NCBI GenBank assembly: GCA_020161135.1 | Contig: JAIUOB010000005.1 | Span: 248,001 to 312,000 of the forward strand | Reading direction: 5' to 3' | Length of the DNA stretch: 64,000 bases | Source of the DNA: Gemmatimonadota bacterium | Lineage (GTDB): Bacteria; Gemmatimonadota; Gemmatimonadetes; Gemmatimonadales; Gemmatimonadaceae | Shown here: positions 25,087 through 32,910 of the stretch, piece by piece | Numbering within the stretch: position 1 is the first letter of the stretch | Layout: each line of letters starts with the position of its first letter | The notes under the pieces: generated by a model | Told to the model about the DNA's origin: nothing | The model's input: the letters and a program-made list of their open reading frames with translations, nothing else | Databases searched by the model: none | Program-made: the position numbers and the translations under genes

Positions 25087-25764
25087 CTACAACTGAGTGT
25101 CCGTCTTCCGCGCCGCCACCACCCCTTGCACCGGCGTAGGCGTCTGCCAGCTCGGCACGGGCGCTTCCATCGTGGTCGTGGTCGTCGCCGACCCCCAGCG
25201 GGCACCGCGAATGCGGCCGAACTGCACGCTCAGCTTCGCCACGCCGATGCGGCTCTTCACGACCGCGCCGAGTCCGACGGTGGCGAGGGCCCAGGTGAAG
25301 GCGAGGGCCACCAGACGCGCGAGGCCGCCCACGAGGGGCATCGGAGCCGCGATGGCGGCGCCGAACCACAGCAGACTGAGGGCAATGAGACCGATGACCA
25401 GCCCACGCACCGCAGCACCCCGCTCGGTGCCGCTGCCACGGCCCCCGAAGGCGCGTCCGATAACCATCGCCACCGCCAGCACCCCGAGCGTGATGGCGCC
25501 GGCATAGGCCAGCGCCCACGCGAGGGCGGCGATGGGGATGGCCAGGATGCCGATGATGGTGATGGCGCAGGCGATGAGCAGCACCGCCAGGATGGGGAAG
25601 GCGAGCAGTTGCCACACCACCCCGGCCCAGAAGCTCCCCGACACGTCGCGCGCCGCCGTCTTGGCGACCGCGAGCAGCGCCTCCTCGGCCGTGGTGAGCA
25701 CCACGAGACCGATGATCATGCCGATGCCGAAGACGCCGGTGATCGCGACCAGGGATGTGAGCAC
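25087..25764 (-). CDS. Hypothetical polytopic membrane protein, third gene of an ECF sigma cluster
   Basis: 225 aa from a GTG at 25764 with GGAGGG three bases upstream. It has five or six hydrophobic helices, including GVFGIGMIIGLVVLTT, LAFPILAVLLIACAITIIGI and GLIALSLLWFGAAI, and a short cytoplasmic/C-terminal tail rich in Thr, Pro and Gln. It resembles the polymer-forming-protein-associated membrane proteins that often follow anti-sigma genes, but no family is certain. It begins 11 bases after the anti-sigma gene ends, so it is probably cotranscribed and part of the envelope response. Confidence 0.65.
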   Translation of the reverse strand: MLTSLVAITGVFGIGMIIGLVVLTTAEEALLAVAKTAARDVSGSFWAGVVWQLLAFPILAVLLIACAITIIGILAIPIAALAWALAYAGAITLGVLAVAMVIGRAFGGRGSGTERGAAVRGLVIGLIALSLLWFGAAIAAPMPLVGGLARLVALAFTWALATVGLGAVVKSRIGVAKLSVQFGRIRGARWGSATTTTTMEAPVPSWQTPTPVQGVVAARKTDTQL

Positions 25765-25775
25765 GGACCCTCCGC

Positions 25776-26363
25776 CTAGCGGGAGCGGCGGGCGGCGGTG
25801 GCCAGGGCACGGATGCCAACGACCCCGATGCCGGCGGCGGCTACGAAGCCGCCCATGAGCAGGGCGGCGGTCTCGGGGGTGCTGGTCCGCACCGCGTCGA
25901 GTCCGGGCTGGCCGAGGACGGTGGCGAGCAGGTCGGACCCTGCGGCGGCCACCTGCTCGCGGAAGCGCTCCAGCCCCAGTTGGGCAAGCAGGAGGCCCAT
26001 GTCGGCGCGGGCGAGCACCCAGGTGGCGCCCGCGGTGACCAGACCGGCGCCGACCGCGATGCCGACGCCCGCCGCGAGGCGCGCGTTACGGGTGGCCGGG
26101 AGCCACTCGGTGACGGTGCGCGTGGCCGCGGCGTGCCAAGGCTCGAAGACCTGGACCTGACTCATGACCCGGTCGGCGAAGCCGGCGGATGGGGCGAAAT
26201 CGGGGAGGGCGTCGAGCGAGAGCATGAAGGCGTGTGCACTATCCAACTCCTGCTGACACGACAAACAGCTCCGGACGTGGGCCCGGAGCGGGGCCACGCC
26301 GAAGCCTTCCTCGCCATCGAGGAGCAGCTCGATCTCGTCGGGCCTGAGGTGTCGGTCTTGCAT
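25776..26363 (-). CDS. Anti-sigma factor with zinc-finger (ZAS/zf-HC2) domain
   Basis: 195 aa from ATG 26363, which has GGAGGC seven bases upstream; an ATG at 26378 is five codons longer. The N-terminal H-x3-C-x2-C motif (HVRSCLSCQQEL) at about residues 30-40 is the ZAS anti-sigma zinc site. Then an amphipathic linker, a helix likely spanning the membrane (LAAGVGIAVGAGLVTAGATWVLA) and another hydrophobic helix near the C-terminus (TAALLMGGFVAAAGIGVVGI). It should hold the adjacent ECF sigma factor inactive and release it on envelope signals. A 130-base gap with a short hairpin separates the two genes. Confidence 0.8.
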   Translation of the reverse strand: MQDRHLRPDEIELLLDGEEGFGVAPLRAHVRSCLSCQQELDSAHAFMLSLDALPDFAPSAGFADRVMSQVQVFEPWHAAATRTVTEWLPATRNARLAAGVGIAVGAGLVTAGATWVLARADMGLLLAQLGLERFREQVAAAGSDLLATVLGQPGLDAVRTSTPETAALLMGGFVAAAGIGVVGIRALATAARRSR

Positions 26364-26392
26364 GGGTGGTGCCTCCATGTGCGCACTACGCG

Positions 26393-26408
26393 CCCACCCG
26401 GGGGTGGG
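26393..26408 (-). promoter_or_regulatory. Short GC hairpin between sigma and anti-sigma genes
   Basis: CCCACCC (26393-26399) can pair with GGGTGGG (26402-26408) across a 2-base loop on either strand. On the minus-strand transcript it lies about 30 bases before the anti-sigma start. It may slow readthrough and lower anti-sigma relative to sigma; this is inference, and the 2-base loop is tight. Confidence 0.25.
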
Positions 26409-26493
26409 TTTCAGGGTCGTGTGGACGAGCGATGTCGCCCCTTCGGAAGTACGGACGAGCGGCGCCGGCGTTAAGTCGCAGCCGGACGGGCGC

Positions 26494-27096
26494 TCACTCC
26501 CGCAGAGGTTCGAGGGCGCGTCGCAGCTCGTGGCGCGCCCGGTGGATGTACGTCTTGACCGTCCCCAGCGGGAGGTCGAGGGTGGTCGCGATCTCCTCGT
26601 ACGAGCGTCCCTCGACGTGCCGGAGCATGATGCAGGCGCGATACTCGGGGCGAAGACCGGCGATGGCCCGCTCGATGGCCGAGCCCAGCTCGCGCGCCTC
26701 GAGCTCCTCGAGGGCGGTCTCCTGGTCGGCCTGAAGCTCCAGCGACGTCGCCTCGACCTCGGAGGCCGTGGCGGCGTGCGGGCTGCCGTCCATGCTGATC
26801 GTGTCCAGCCGGCGACGCCGGAGGTGATCGATCGCGACGTTGTTGGCGATCTTGAACAGCCAGCTCGAGAACTTGAACTCGGGGCTGTACTTGTCGATGT
26901 GGTTCAGGACCTTGATGAACGCATCCTGCGCCAGGTCCTCGGCGGTCTCGCGGTCGCGCACCATGCGGTACACCAGCGAGAAGACCGGCCGCTCGTACCG
27001 ACGCACGAGTTCGCGAAACGCGAGCTCGCGCCCCTGCTGGGCGAGGCGAACGACATCGGCATCGGGGAGTGTCCCCAGCTCCTCGAGAGTCGGCAT
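26494..27096 (-). CDS. ECF-type RNA polymerase sigma factor (sigma-70 family, RpoE-like)
   Basis: 200 aa from ATG 27096; the longer open sequence upstream overlaps ubiE antisense and is not conserved in character. Region 2 is clear (ELVRRYERPVFSLVYRMV, ETAEDLAQDAFIKVLNHIDKY, FKFSSWLFKIANNVAIDHLR), and region 4 follows (LRPEYRACIMLRHVEGRSYEEIA, LPLGTVKTYIHRARHEL). The linker between them is acidic. ECF factors direct RNA polymerase to stress-response promoters. The anti-sigma factor and a membrane protein lie downstream, so this is a self-contained envelope-signal module. A TAGCTT hexamer ends 10 bases before the start. Confidence 0.93.
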   Translation of the reverse strand: MPTLEELGTLPDADVVRLAQQGRELAFRELVRRYERPVFSLVYRMVRDRETAEDLAQDAFIKVLNHIDKYSPEFKFSSWLFKIANNVAIDHLRRRRLDTISMDGSPHAATASEVEATSLELQADQETALEELEARELGSAIERAIAGLRPEYRACIMLRHVEGRSYEEIATTLDLPLGTVKTYIHRARHELRRALEPLRE

Positions 27097-27106
27097 GCGC
27101 TTGGGC

Positions 27107-27112
27107 AAGCTA
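27107..27112 (-). promoter_or_regulatory. TAGCTT, candidate -10 of the ECF sigma gene
   Basis: On the minus strand TAGCTT is separated from the sigma ATG by 10 bases (GCCCAAGCGC). It is the same hexamer found ahead of glmM (also 10 bases before an ATG) and in the gpmI/M15 gap. No AGGAGG-like site lies in the gap. Confidence 0.4.
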
Positions 27113-27225
27113 GTCCCCTGCCGGCGGTGCGACCAGCGCCACGCGGTGCGGTCCGGACGCGAGCCCGAGCGCAGCAGGGCCATTTGCGCCTTGCTCGTGC
27201 TCGGCCGGGACGGCGATCTTGCGGC

Positions 27226-27981
27226 ATGTCGTCCACTCTCGACGCACCGCCGGATGGCCGTGACCTCGCGGCCGCAGCGGCGCGCGGCGCAGGCAAGCGC
27301 GCGTACGTGCAGCAGATGTTCTCGGACATCGCGCCGCGCTACGACCTGCTCAATCACGTGCTGTCGCTCAACATCGATCGCCGGTGGCGCCGTCGTGCGC
27401 TGGAGGCGCTCGCCTGGCGCGACCGGCCGCAGGGCACGTTCCTCGATCTGTGCGCCGGCACGCTCGACGTGGGCGCCATGCTGGCGGGGAACGCCGGCTT
27501 CGGCGGCTTCATCGCTGGCGCCGACTTCGCCGTGCCCATGCTGCGCCACGGCGCGGGGAAGGCGCCGCGCACGGCACTCGCGCCGGTGGGCGCCGACGCG
27601 CTCGCGCTTCCGTTCGCGGACGCGCGCCTCGATGGGGCCATCGTCGCGTTCGGCATCCGCAACGTGGCCGACCTCGACGCCGGGCTCCGCGAGGTGCGGC
27701 GCGTGCTGCGTCCCGGCGCCCGCTTCGTGATCCTCGAATTCTCGACGCCGCCGTCTGCCGTCGTGCGCGCCGGCTATCACGCGTACTTCCATCACGTGCT
27801 GCCGCGCATCGGCCGGTTGGTGAGCGGACACGGATCCGCCTACACGTACCTGCCGCTTTCCGTTGCCCAGTTTCCCACCGAAGAAGCGCTGGCGGACCGA
27901 CTGCGTGGCGCCGGCTTCCGGCACGTCGCGTGGGAACGACTCACCTTCGGCATTGCGGCGCTGCACGTCGCGACGGCCTGA
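27226..27981 (+). CDS. ubiE: Demethylmenaquinone methyltransferase, UbiE/MenG family
   Basis: 251 aa from ATG 27226; the open sequence upstream overlaps the sigma gene and is discarded. UbiE signatures are present: VQQMFSDIAPRYDLLNHVLS, FLDLCAGTLDVGAML as the SAM-binding motif, AFGIRNVADLDAGLREV, and the HHVLPRIGRLVSGHGSAYTYLPLSV stretch. The family adds the methyl group to demethylmenaquinone (or the ubiquinone precursor). It is the first gene of a run with UbiD, UbiA and UbiX homologues, which points to menaquinone assembly. The next gene starts 20 bases downstream. Confidence 0.92.
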   Translation: MSSTLDAPPDGRDLAAAAARGAGKRAYVQQMFSDIAPRYDLLNHVLSLNIDRRWRRRALEALAWRDRPQGTFLDLCAGTLDVGAMLAGNAGFGGFIAGADFAVPMLRHGAGKAPRTALAPVGADALALPFADARLDGAIVAFGIRNVADLDAGLREVRRVLRPGARFVILEFSTPPSAVVRAGYHAYFHHVLPRIGRLVSGHGSAYTYLPLSVAQFPTEEALADRLRGAGFRHVAWERLTFGIAALHVATA

Positions 27982-28001
27982 CCGCCGCACCACGCCTGCT
28001 C

Positions 28002-29489
28002 ATGGCTCTCGATACCCTTTCCGACTTCATCACCGCCATCGACGGCATCGGCGAGCTGCACCGCATCACCGAACCGGTGTCGGTGCACCTCGAGCTCACC
28101 GAGATCGCCGATCGGGCGTCGAAGTTGCCCGGCGGCGGCCCGGCGCTGCTCTTCGAGCGTCCGCTCCTGCGCGATGGCACGCCGTCGTCGATGCCGGTGG
28201 CCATCAACCTGTTCGGTTCGCGCAAGCGCATGTCGCTCGCGCTCGGCGTCGATGATCTCGACAGCATCGGGGCGCGCATCACGCAACTGCTCGACCTCAA
28301 GGTGCCCGACGGCTTCATCGGCAAGCTGTCGTTGCTGCCGCGTCTGCTCGAGGTGTCGAAATTCCCGCCGCGCACTGCACGCAGCGGCAGTTGTCAGGAG
28401 GTCGTGTGGCGGGGCGACGAGATCGACCTCGACCGGATCCCGGTGCTGCACTGCTGGCCCGAGGACGGCGGCCCGTACGTGACCATGACGGCCGTGATCA
28501 GCAAGGATCCGGCGCGCGGCATCCGCAACGTGGGCATGTACCGCGTGCAGCAGCTCGGCAAGCGTCACGTGGCCATGCACTGGCAGCGTCACAAGTCGGG
28601 CGCCGAGCACTTCCGGCAGATGGCGGAGCGTGGCGAGACGATGCCGGTGTGCATCGTGGTGGGGGCCGACCCGGCCAGCATGTACTCGGCCAGTGCGCCG
28701 CTGCCGCCGAACATCGACGAGTTCCTGTTCGCCGGCTTCCTGCGACGCGATCCGGTGCGCCTGGTGAAGGCGGTGAGCAACGATCTCGAGGTGCCGGCCG
28801 ATGCGGAGATCGTGATCGAGGGGTACATCGATCCGGCGGAGGCGCTGGTGGTCGAGGGCCCCTTCGGCGACCACACGGGCTACTACTCCGAGGCCGACCT
28901 GTACCCGCGCGTGCACGTGACCGCGGTGACGATGCGCCGGCAGGCCGTGTACGCCACCACCATCGTCGGGCGCCCGCCGATGGAGGATTTCTGGCTGGGG
29001 CACGCCACCGAGCGCATCTTCCTGCCGTTGCTCAAGCTCACGACGCCGGAGGTGGTGGACTACCACATGCCGGCCGAGGGGGGCTTTCACAACCTCGTGT
29101 TCGTGTCCATCGACAAGAAGTATCCCGGACACGCCGACAAGGTGATGCATGCGCTGTGGGGGCAGGGGCTCATGTCGCTGGCCAAGGTGCTTGTCGTGCT
29201 CGACAAGGATGTGAACGTGCAGAACCCCGTCGAGGCGTGGTGGGCGGCGCTCAACAACATCGACCCCGAGCGCGACGTGCGCTTCACCATGGGGCCGGTG
29301 GATGTACTCGACCATGCGAGCCGCGCGTTCACCTACGGTAGCAAGATGGGTATCGACGCGACGCGGAAGTGGCCCGAGGAGGGATTCACGCGGGCGTGGC
29401 CGCGCGTCATCACGATGGACGCGGCCACCCGCGCGGCGGTCGATGCGAAGTGGGCGCGTCTCGGGCTGCCACCGGTGCCGCATCGGTGA
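28002..29489 (+). CDS. ubiD: UbiD-family prenylated-FMN decarboxylase
   Basis: 495 aa from ATG 28002, normal for UbiD. The N-terminal domain has GGPALLFE and the middle carries prFMN-binding residues around NVGMYRVQ; the EGPFGDHTGYYSE segment holds the conserved catalytic glutamates. UbiD enzymes decarboxylate aromatic acids with the cofactor made by UbiX, encoded two genes later. In a menaquinone-using bacterium, this is most likely the decarboxylase acting on the prenylated naphthoate of the futalosine pathway (MqnL-like); a 4-hydroxybenzoate role is the alternative. Its TGA overlaps the GTG start of the prenyltransferase. Confidence 0.92.
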   Translation: MALDTLSDFITAIDGIGELHRITEPVSVHLELTEIADRASKLPGGGPALLFERPLLRDGTPSSMPVAINLFGSRKRMSLALGVDDLDSIGARITQLLDLKVPDGFIGKLSLLPRLLEVSKFPPRTARSGSCQEVVWRGDEIDLDRIPVLHCWPEDGGPYVTMTAVISKDPARGIRNVGMYRVQQLGKRHVAMHWQRHKSGAEHFRQMAERGETMPVCIVVGADPASMYSASAPLPPNIDEFLFAGFLRRDPVRLVKAVSNDLEVPADAEIVIEGYIDPAEALVVEGPFGDHTGYYSEADLYPRVHVTAVTMRRQAVYATTIVGRPPMEDFWLGHATERIFLPLLKLTTPEVVDYHMPAEGGFHNLVFVSIDKKYPGHADKVMHALWGQGLMSLAKVLVVLDKDVNVQNPVEAWWAALNNIDPERDVRFTMGPVDVLDHASRAFTYGSKMGIDATRKWPEEGFTRAWPRVITMDAATRAAVDAKWARLGLPPVPHR

Positions 29490-30442
29490 GCGCGACGCCG
29501 AGGGACCGCGGCGTGGTGGGCGTGGACGGGCAGCTCCTGCGCGGCGGCTCGCTGCCCGTGCGGCTCGCCAACTTCGTCAAGCTGCCGCATACGGTGTTCG
29601 CGCTGCCGTTCGCGCTGGTGGGCGTGCTGTTCGCCAGTGCGCGCGCCGATGTGACCGTCGCGCGCGTGGGGTGGATCCTGCTGGCGTTCACGAGCGCGCG
29701 CTTCGCCGCGATGGCGTTCAACCGACTCGTCGACCGTGATGTGGACGCGGCCAACCCGCGCACGGCGATGCGCGAGCTGCCGAGCGGTACGCTCACGGTG
29801 GCGCAGGCGCGGGCCAGCGTGATCGGAGCGTCCGTGCTCTTCGTGGTATCGACGGCGATGATCAACCGGCTCTGCCTGTGGCTGTCGCCGGTCGCGCTCG
29901 GGTGGGTCCTCGCATACAGCTACACCAAGCGGTTCACGCGCTGGTCTCACCTGTGGCTCGGGCTGGGGCTGTCGATTGCCCCGGTGGGCGGCTATCTCGC
30001 GGTGACGGGTGCGTGGAGCAGCCCATGGTGGCTGCTCTGCCTGCTGGCCACGGGGGTGCTCTGCTGGAGCGGCGGCTTCGACATGATTTACGCGCTGCAG
30101 GATGCCGACTTCGACCGTCGACATGGGTTGCACAGCGTACCGTCCACGCTGGGCGTGCGTGGCGCGATCGCGCTGGCGCGTGGGCTGCACGTGGTGGCGG
30201 TCGCCTGTTTCGCGGGGGTGGCGGCGGCCGGTCCGTTCGGCGTCGCGAGCGAGGCTGTGCAGACCGCCCTGTGGGTCGGTGTGGCGCTGGTCGCGCTGCT
30301 CCTGCTGTGGGAGCATCGGCTGGTGCGGGCGAGTGACCTGTCGCGCATCGATGCCGCGTTCTTCACCATGAACGGCATCATCTCGATGGGCTTCCTGGCC
30401 ACGGTAGGCGTCGCGCGCTGGCTGCTGGAGCGTGGCGCATGA
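29486..30442 (+). CDS. ubiA: UbiA-family aromatic prenyltransferase
   Basis: 318 aa from the GTG at 29486 that overlaps the ubiD stop as GTGA. Eight to nine hydrophobic helices are visible. The first Asp-rich motif is NRLVDRDVDAANPRT, followed by RELPSG, and the second is DADFDRRHGLHSVP: these are the two Mg-prenyl diphosphate motifs of the family. It joins an isoprenoid chain to an aromatic acid in the inner membrane. The neighbours make it the prenyltransferase of the quinone pathway (MqnP-like if the futalosine route operates). The stop overlaps the ubiX ATG by 4 bases. Confidence 0.92.
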   Translation: MSATPRDRGVVGVDGQLLRGGSLPVRLANFVKLPHTVFALPFALVGVLFASARADVTVARVGWILLAFTSARFAAMAFNRLVDRDVDAANPRTAMRELPSGTLTVAQARASVIGASVLFVVSTAMINRLCLWLSPVALGWVLAYSYTKRFTRWSHLWLGLGLSIAPVGGYLAVTGAWSSPWWLLCLLATGVLCWSGGFDMIYALQDADFDRRHGLHSVPSTLGVRGAIALARGLHVVAVACFAGVAAAGPFGVASEAVQTALWVGVALVALLLLWEHRLVRASDLSRIDAAFFTMNGIISMGFLATVGVARWLLERGA

Positions 30443-31071
30443 GTGCGCGCGCGCTGGATCGTGCGGGGCCGTTGCCGGTGGTGGTGGCCATCACGGGCGC
30501 GTCGGGCGCGCCCTATGCGGTGCGATTGCTCGACGCGCTGGTGGCGCTGCAGGTGCCGACGTGGCTCATCGTGTCGTCGCACGGGTGGCGCTTGCTGCAG
30601 ACGGAGAGCGCGCTGCCCAACCTGGCGGCGCTTCGTACCCATGTGGGCGCCGACGCGTTCGACGCCTGCGTGACCGTGTTCGACGACAACGATCGCGGCG
30701 CCAAGCCGGCCAGCGGCTCGGTGCGCACGGCCGGCATGGTGGTCTGTCCCTGCTCGATGGGCACGGTGAGCGCGATCGCGCATGGCACGTCGCGCTCGCT
30801 CGTGGAGCGCGCGGCCGACGTGATGCTCAAGGAGCGGCGGCGGCTCATCCTGGTGCCGCGCGAGACGCCGCTGTCGCTCATCCACCTCGAGAACCTCACG
30901 CAGGTGACGCGCGCCGGCGCGACCGTGATTCCCGCGGCGCCCGGTTTCTACCACGCACCGACGACGATCGCCGAGCTGGTGGACTTCATGGTCGCGCGCA
31001 TCCTCGATCACCTCGACATCGCGCACACGGTGGGACGCCGCTGGGGTGATGCGCCTGCGGAGCACGCATGA
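30439..31071 (+). CDS. ubiX: Flavin prenyltransferase UbiX
   Basis: 210 aa. ATG 30439 overlaps the ubiA stop as ATGA. The UbiX/Pad1 signature AITGASGAPYAVRLL begins near residue 17; VVCPCSMGTVSAIAHGTS and RETPLSLIHLENL are the other conserved parts, and PAAPGFYHAPTT follows. It makes prenylated FMN from FMN and dimethylallyl phosphate, the cofactor for the UbiD enzyme in the same operon. The next gene starts in its last codon (ATGA again). Confidence 0.95.
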   Translation: MSARALDRAGPLPVVVAITGASGAPYAVRLLDALVALQVPTWLIVSSHGWRLLQTESALPNLAALRTHVGADAFDACVTVFDDNDRGAKPASGSVRTAGMVVCPCSMGTVSAIAHGTSRSLVERAADVMLKERRRLILVPRETPLSLIHLENLTQVTRAGATVIPAAPGFYHAPTTIAELVDFMVARILDHLDIAHTVGRRWGDAPAEHA

Positions 31072-31613
31072 ACCGCCCCTCGTCGCCGGAGCTCATCACG
31101 ATTGGCCTCATCTCCGATACGCACGGTCTCGTGCGCCCGGAGGTGTTCGAGGCGCTGGCCGGCGTCTCGCAGATCCTGCATGCGGGTGACGTGGGTCCGG
31201 CCGACGTGCTGGTGGAGCTGTCTGCCATCGCGCCGGTACGGGCCGTCTGGGGGAACACGGACGCGCCGGGACGCCCCGATCTCGTCGAGCGCATCGAGGA
31301 CACGATCGGCGGGGTGCGCATCGTCGTGACGCACGGCCACGAGGTGGGAAGCCCCACGACGCCCCCCAAGCTGGTGGGGGCCTATCCCAACGCCGACGTG
31401 ATCGTATACGGCCATACCCACCAGCAACTGGTCACGAAGGCCGCGCGGCGGGTGGTGGTGAATCCGGGCGCGGCGGGCCCGCAGCGGTTCAAGCTCCAGC
31501 CGTGTGTGGCCAAGCTGTACATCTTCAAGGGGCAGGCGGACGTCGAGCTCATTCCGTTGGTGGTCCCCGGCGGCGCCCCCGCAGCCCCCTCGGGGTCAGA
31601 ACATTTGTTCTGA
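31068..31613 (+). CDS. YfcE/MJ0936-family metallophosphoesterase
   Basis: 181 aa, starting by ATGA overlap with ubiX. Calcineurin-like metal motifs are all present: LISDTHG, HAGDVG, WGNTDAPG, VTHGHEVG and YGHTHQQ. YfcE-type enzymes hydrolyse phosphodiesters with Mn2+; the true substrate is unknown. It is last in the quinone operon, but nothing suggests it acts on quinones. The final codons (SGSEHLF and stop) are provided by a palindromic repeat at 31592-31617, so the original C-terminus may have been altered by its insertion. Confidence 0.9.
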   Translation: MNRPSSPELITIGLISDTHGLVRPEVFEALAGVSQILHAGDVGPADVLVELSAIAPVRAVWGNTDAPGRPDLVERIEDTIGGVRIVVTHGHEVGSPTTPPKLVGAYPNADVIVYGHTHQQLVTKAARRVVVNPGAAGPQRFKLQPCVAKLYIFKGQADVELIPLVVPGGAPAAPSGSEHLF

Positions 31614-31617
31614 CCCC
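31592..31617. repeat. REP-like 11-bp-arm palindrome (GGGGTCAGAAC / GTTCTGACCCC)
   Basis: GGGGTCAGAAC (31592-31602) and GTTCTGACCCC (31607-31617) form a perfect inverted repeat around ATTT. This type of sequence is familiar as dispersed palindromes, often mobilised by REP-associated tyrosine transposases. Here it straddles the stop codon of the metallophosphoesterase (31611-31613) and lies between convergent genes, so it could also terminate transcription. No transposase is in the window, and only one copy was seen. Confidence 0.65.
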
Positions 31618-31634
31618 AACACCGCCCGACGCCA

Positions 31635-32795
31635 CTAGTCGCCAGGCAGGACTCCGATCCACCGCGTGGCGCGCAACGCCTCCAGCGCCGCCACCACGCT
31701 CTCGGCGCGCACCGCCTCGCCGTCCCGCGCGCGGAACCACTGTTCGAGCATGAGCAGCTCGTCGAGCTGATCGACCATCGCGCCACTCGGTGCCTGCACG
31801 CCCCGATGCTCGAGCGCCTGCAGCGCATTCACCGACTCGGGCTCGCGGCAGCGCGCTTCGGCCACCACGCGGCCGTGCCGCACGAGGTACAGCCGATCGT
31901 CACCGTCGCGCCCGGGCACGGCGTACACGAAGCTGGGCCGGGCCAACGCCTCGCGCACGCGGGCGAGTTGCGCGTCGAGCTCCTGCAGCGCCGTGAGCCG
32001 GTCACGCAACCACCCCGCGCGCTCATAGGACAGGGCGGCGCTGGCCGCGGCCATGTCCCGCACGAGCTGCTGCTGTGGCGTGTCGTCCCGCCCCTCGAGC
32101 ACGGCGCGTGCGCGGGTCAGTTGCACGCGGTACTCGTGCTCGCTGGCCGCGCCGACGCAGGGGCCCAGGCAGCGCCGCGTCTCGTATCGGTGACACCCCG
32201 GCGTGCGCCGAAGCGCGGGCTCGAGCGCGTCGAACAACTCGGCCTCGTCGCTCACGTGCATCGGCACATGATCGGCGCAGTCGCGCAGGCCCAGTGCGTC
32301 GTTGAGCACACGCACCGCATCCACCAGCGGGCGACGCGACGCGAACGGCCCAATGACCTGCGCCACGTCGCGCGCGCGGGAGGCCGCGCTCGCGCGCTGG
32401 ATGCGCAGCCGCGGCGCCGGGCCGCGCGCGATGGTGATGACCCACCACCGGTCGAGCGGGCGCGCCGAGCGCACGTTGTAGCGCGGCAGGTGCGCGCGAA
32501 TGAGTCGCACTTCGCGCAGCAGTGCCGCGAACTCGCTGGGGAGAGGCTCCCACTCGATGCGCGCGGTTTCGCGCAGCAGCCGCGCATGGCGATGCTCGGG
32601 CCAGGGGAGCCGGAAGTACGAGAGCAACCGTGTGCGCACCTGCGTGCTCTTGCCCACATACAGGACGTCGCCATGCGCGCCGCGCATGAGGTACACCCCG
32701 GGCTCGTTGCGCACCTGCGCGCGGACCTGCTCGCGCAGGCGACCGACGTCGGCCTCGGCGGTGCCGACGGCGAGGTCGAGCTGGGTGGCCGGCAC
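31635..32795 (-). CDS. GIY-YIG nuclease, UvrC N-terminal/Cho-like
   Basis: 386 aa from a GTG at 32795, which is the first plausible start that does not overlap mutM; the open frame continues to 33062 with Ala/Pro/Arg-rich sequence. The GIY-YIG domain begins with GVYLMRGAHGDVLYVGKS, with Arg (RTRLLSY) and a later Glu typical of the catalytic set. The region after it matches UvrC up to a Cys-containing part (RRTPGCHRYETRRCLGPCVG), and the rest is helical with UVR-like repeats. UvrC's RNase H-like and HhH domains are missing, so it resembles Cho, which makes the 3' incision in nucleotide excision repair. The start is uncertain. Confidence 0.8.
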   Translation of the reverse strand: MPATQLDLAVGTAEADVGRLREQVRAQVRNEPGVYLMRGAHGDVLYVGKSTQVRTRLLSYFRLPWPEHRHARLLRETARIEWEPLPSEFAALLREVRLIRAHLPRYNVRSARPLDRWWVITIARGPAPRLRIQRASAASRARDVAQVIGPFASRRPLVDAVRVLNDALGLRDCADHVPMHVSDEAELFDALEPALRRTPGCHRYETRRCLGPCVGAASEHEYRVQLTRARAVLEGRDDTPQQQLVRDMAAASAALSYERAGWLRDRLTALQELDAQLARVREALARPSFVYAVPGRDGDDRLYLVRHGRVVAEARCREPESVNALQALEHRGVQAPSGAMVDQLDELLMLEQWFRARDGEAVRAESVVAALEALRATRWIGVLPGD

Positions 32796-32910
32796 GCGCG
32801 TCGCGCGAGCGCCGCGGCGGGGTCGCGCTGTGCGGCTGTCGGTCGCGTGCTGCGGAGGGACGGCGCCGCGCGGGGCGGCGCTGCCGAGCGCTACACCGCT
32901 GCGAGGGGCA

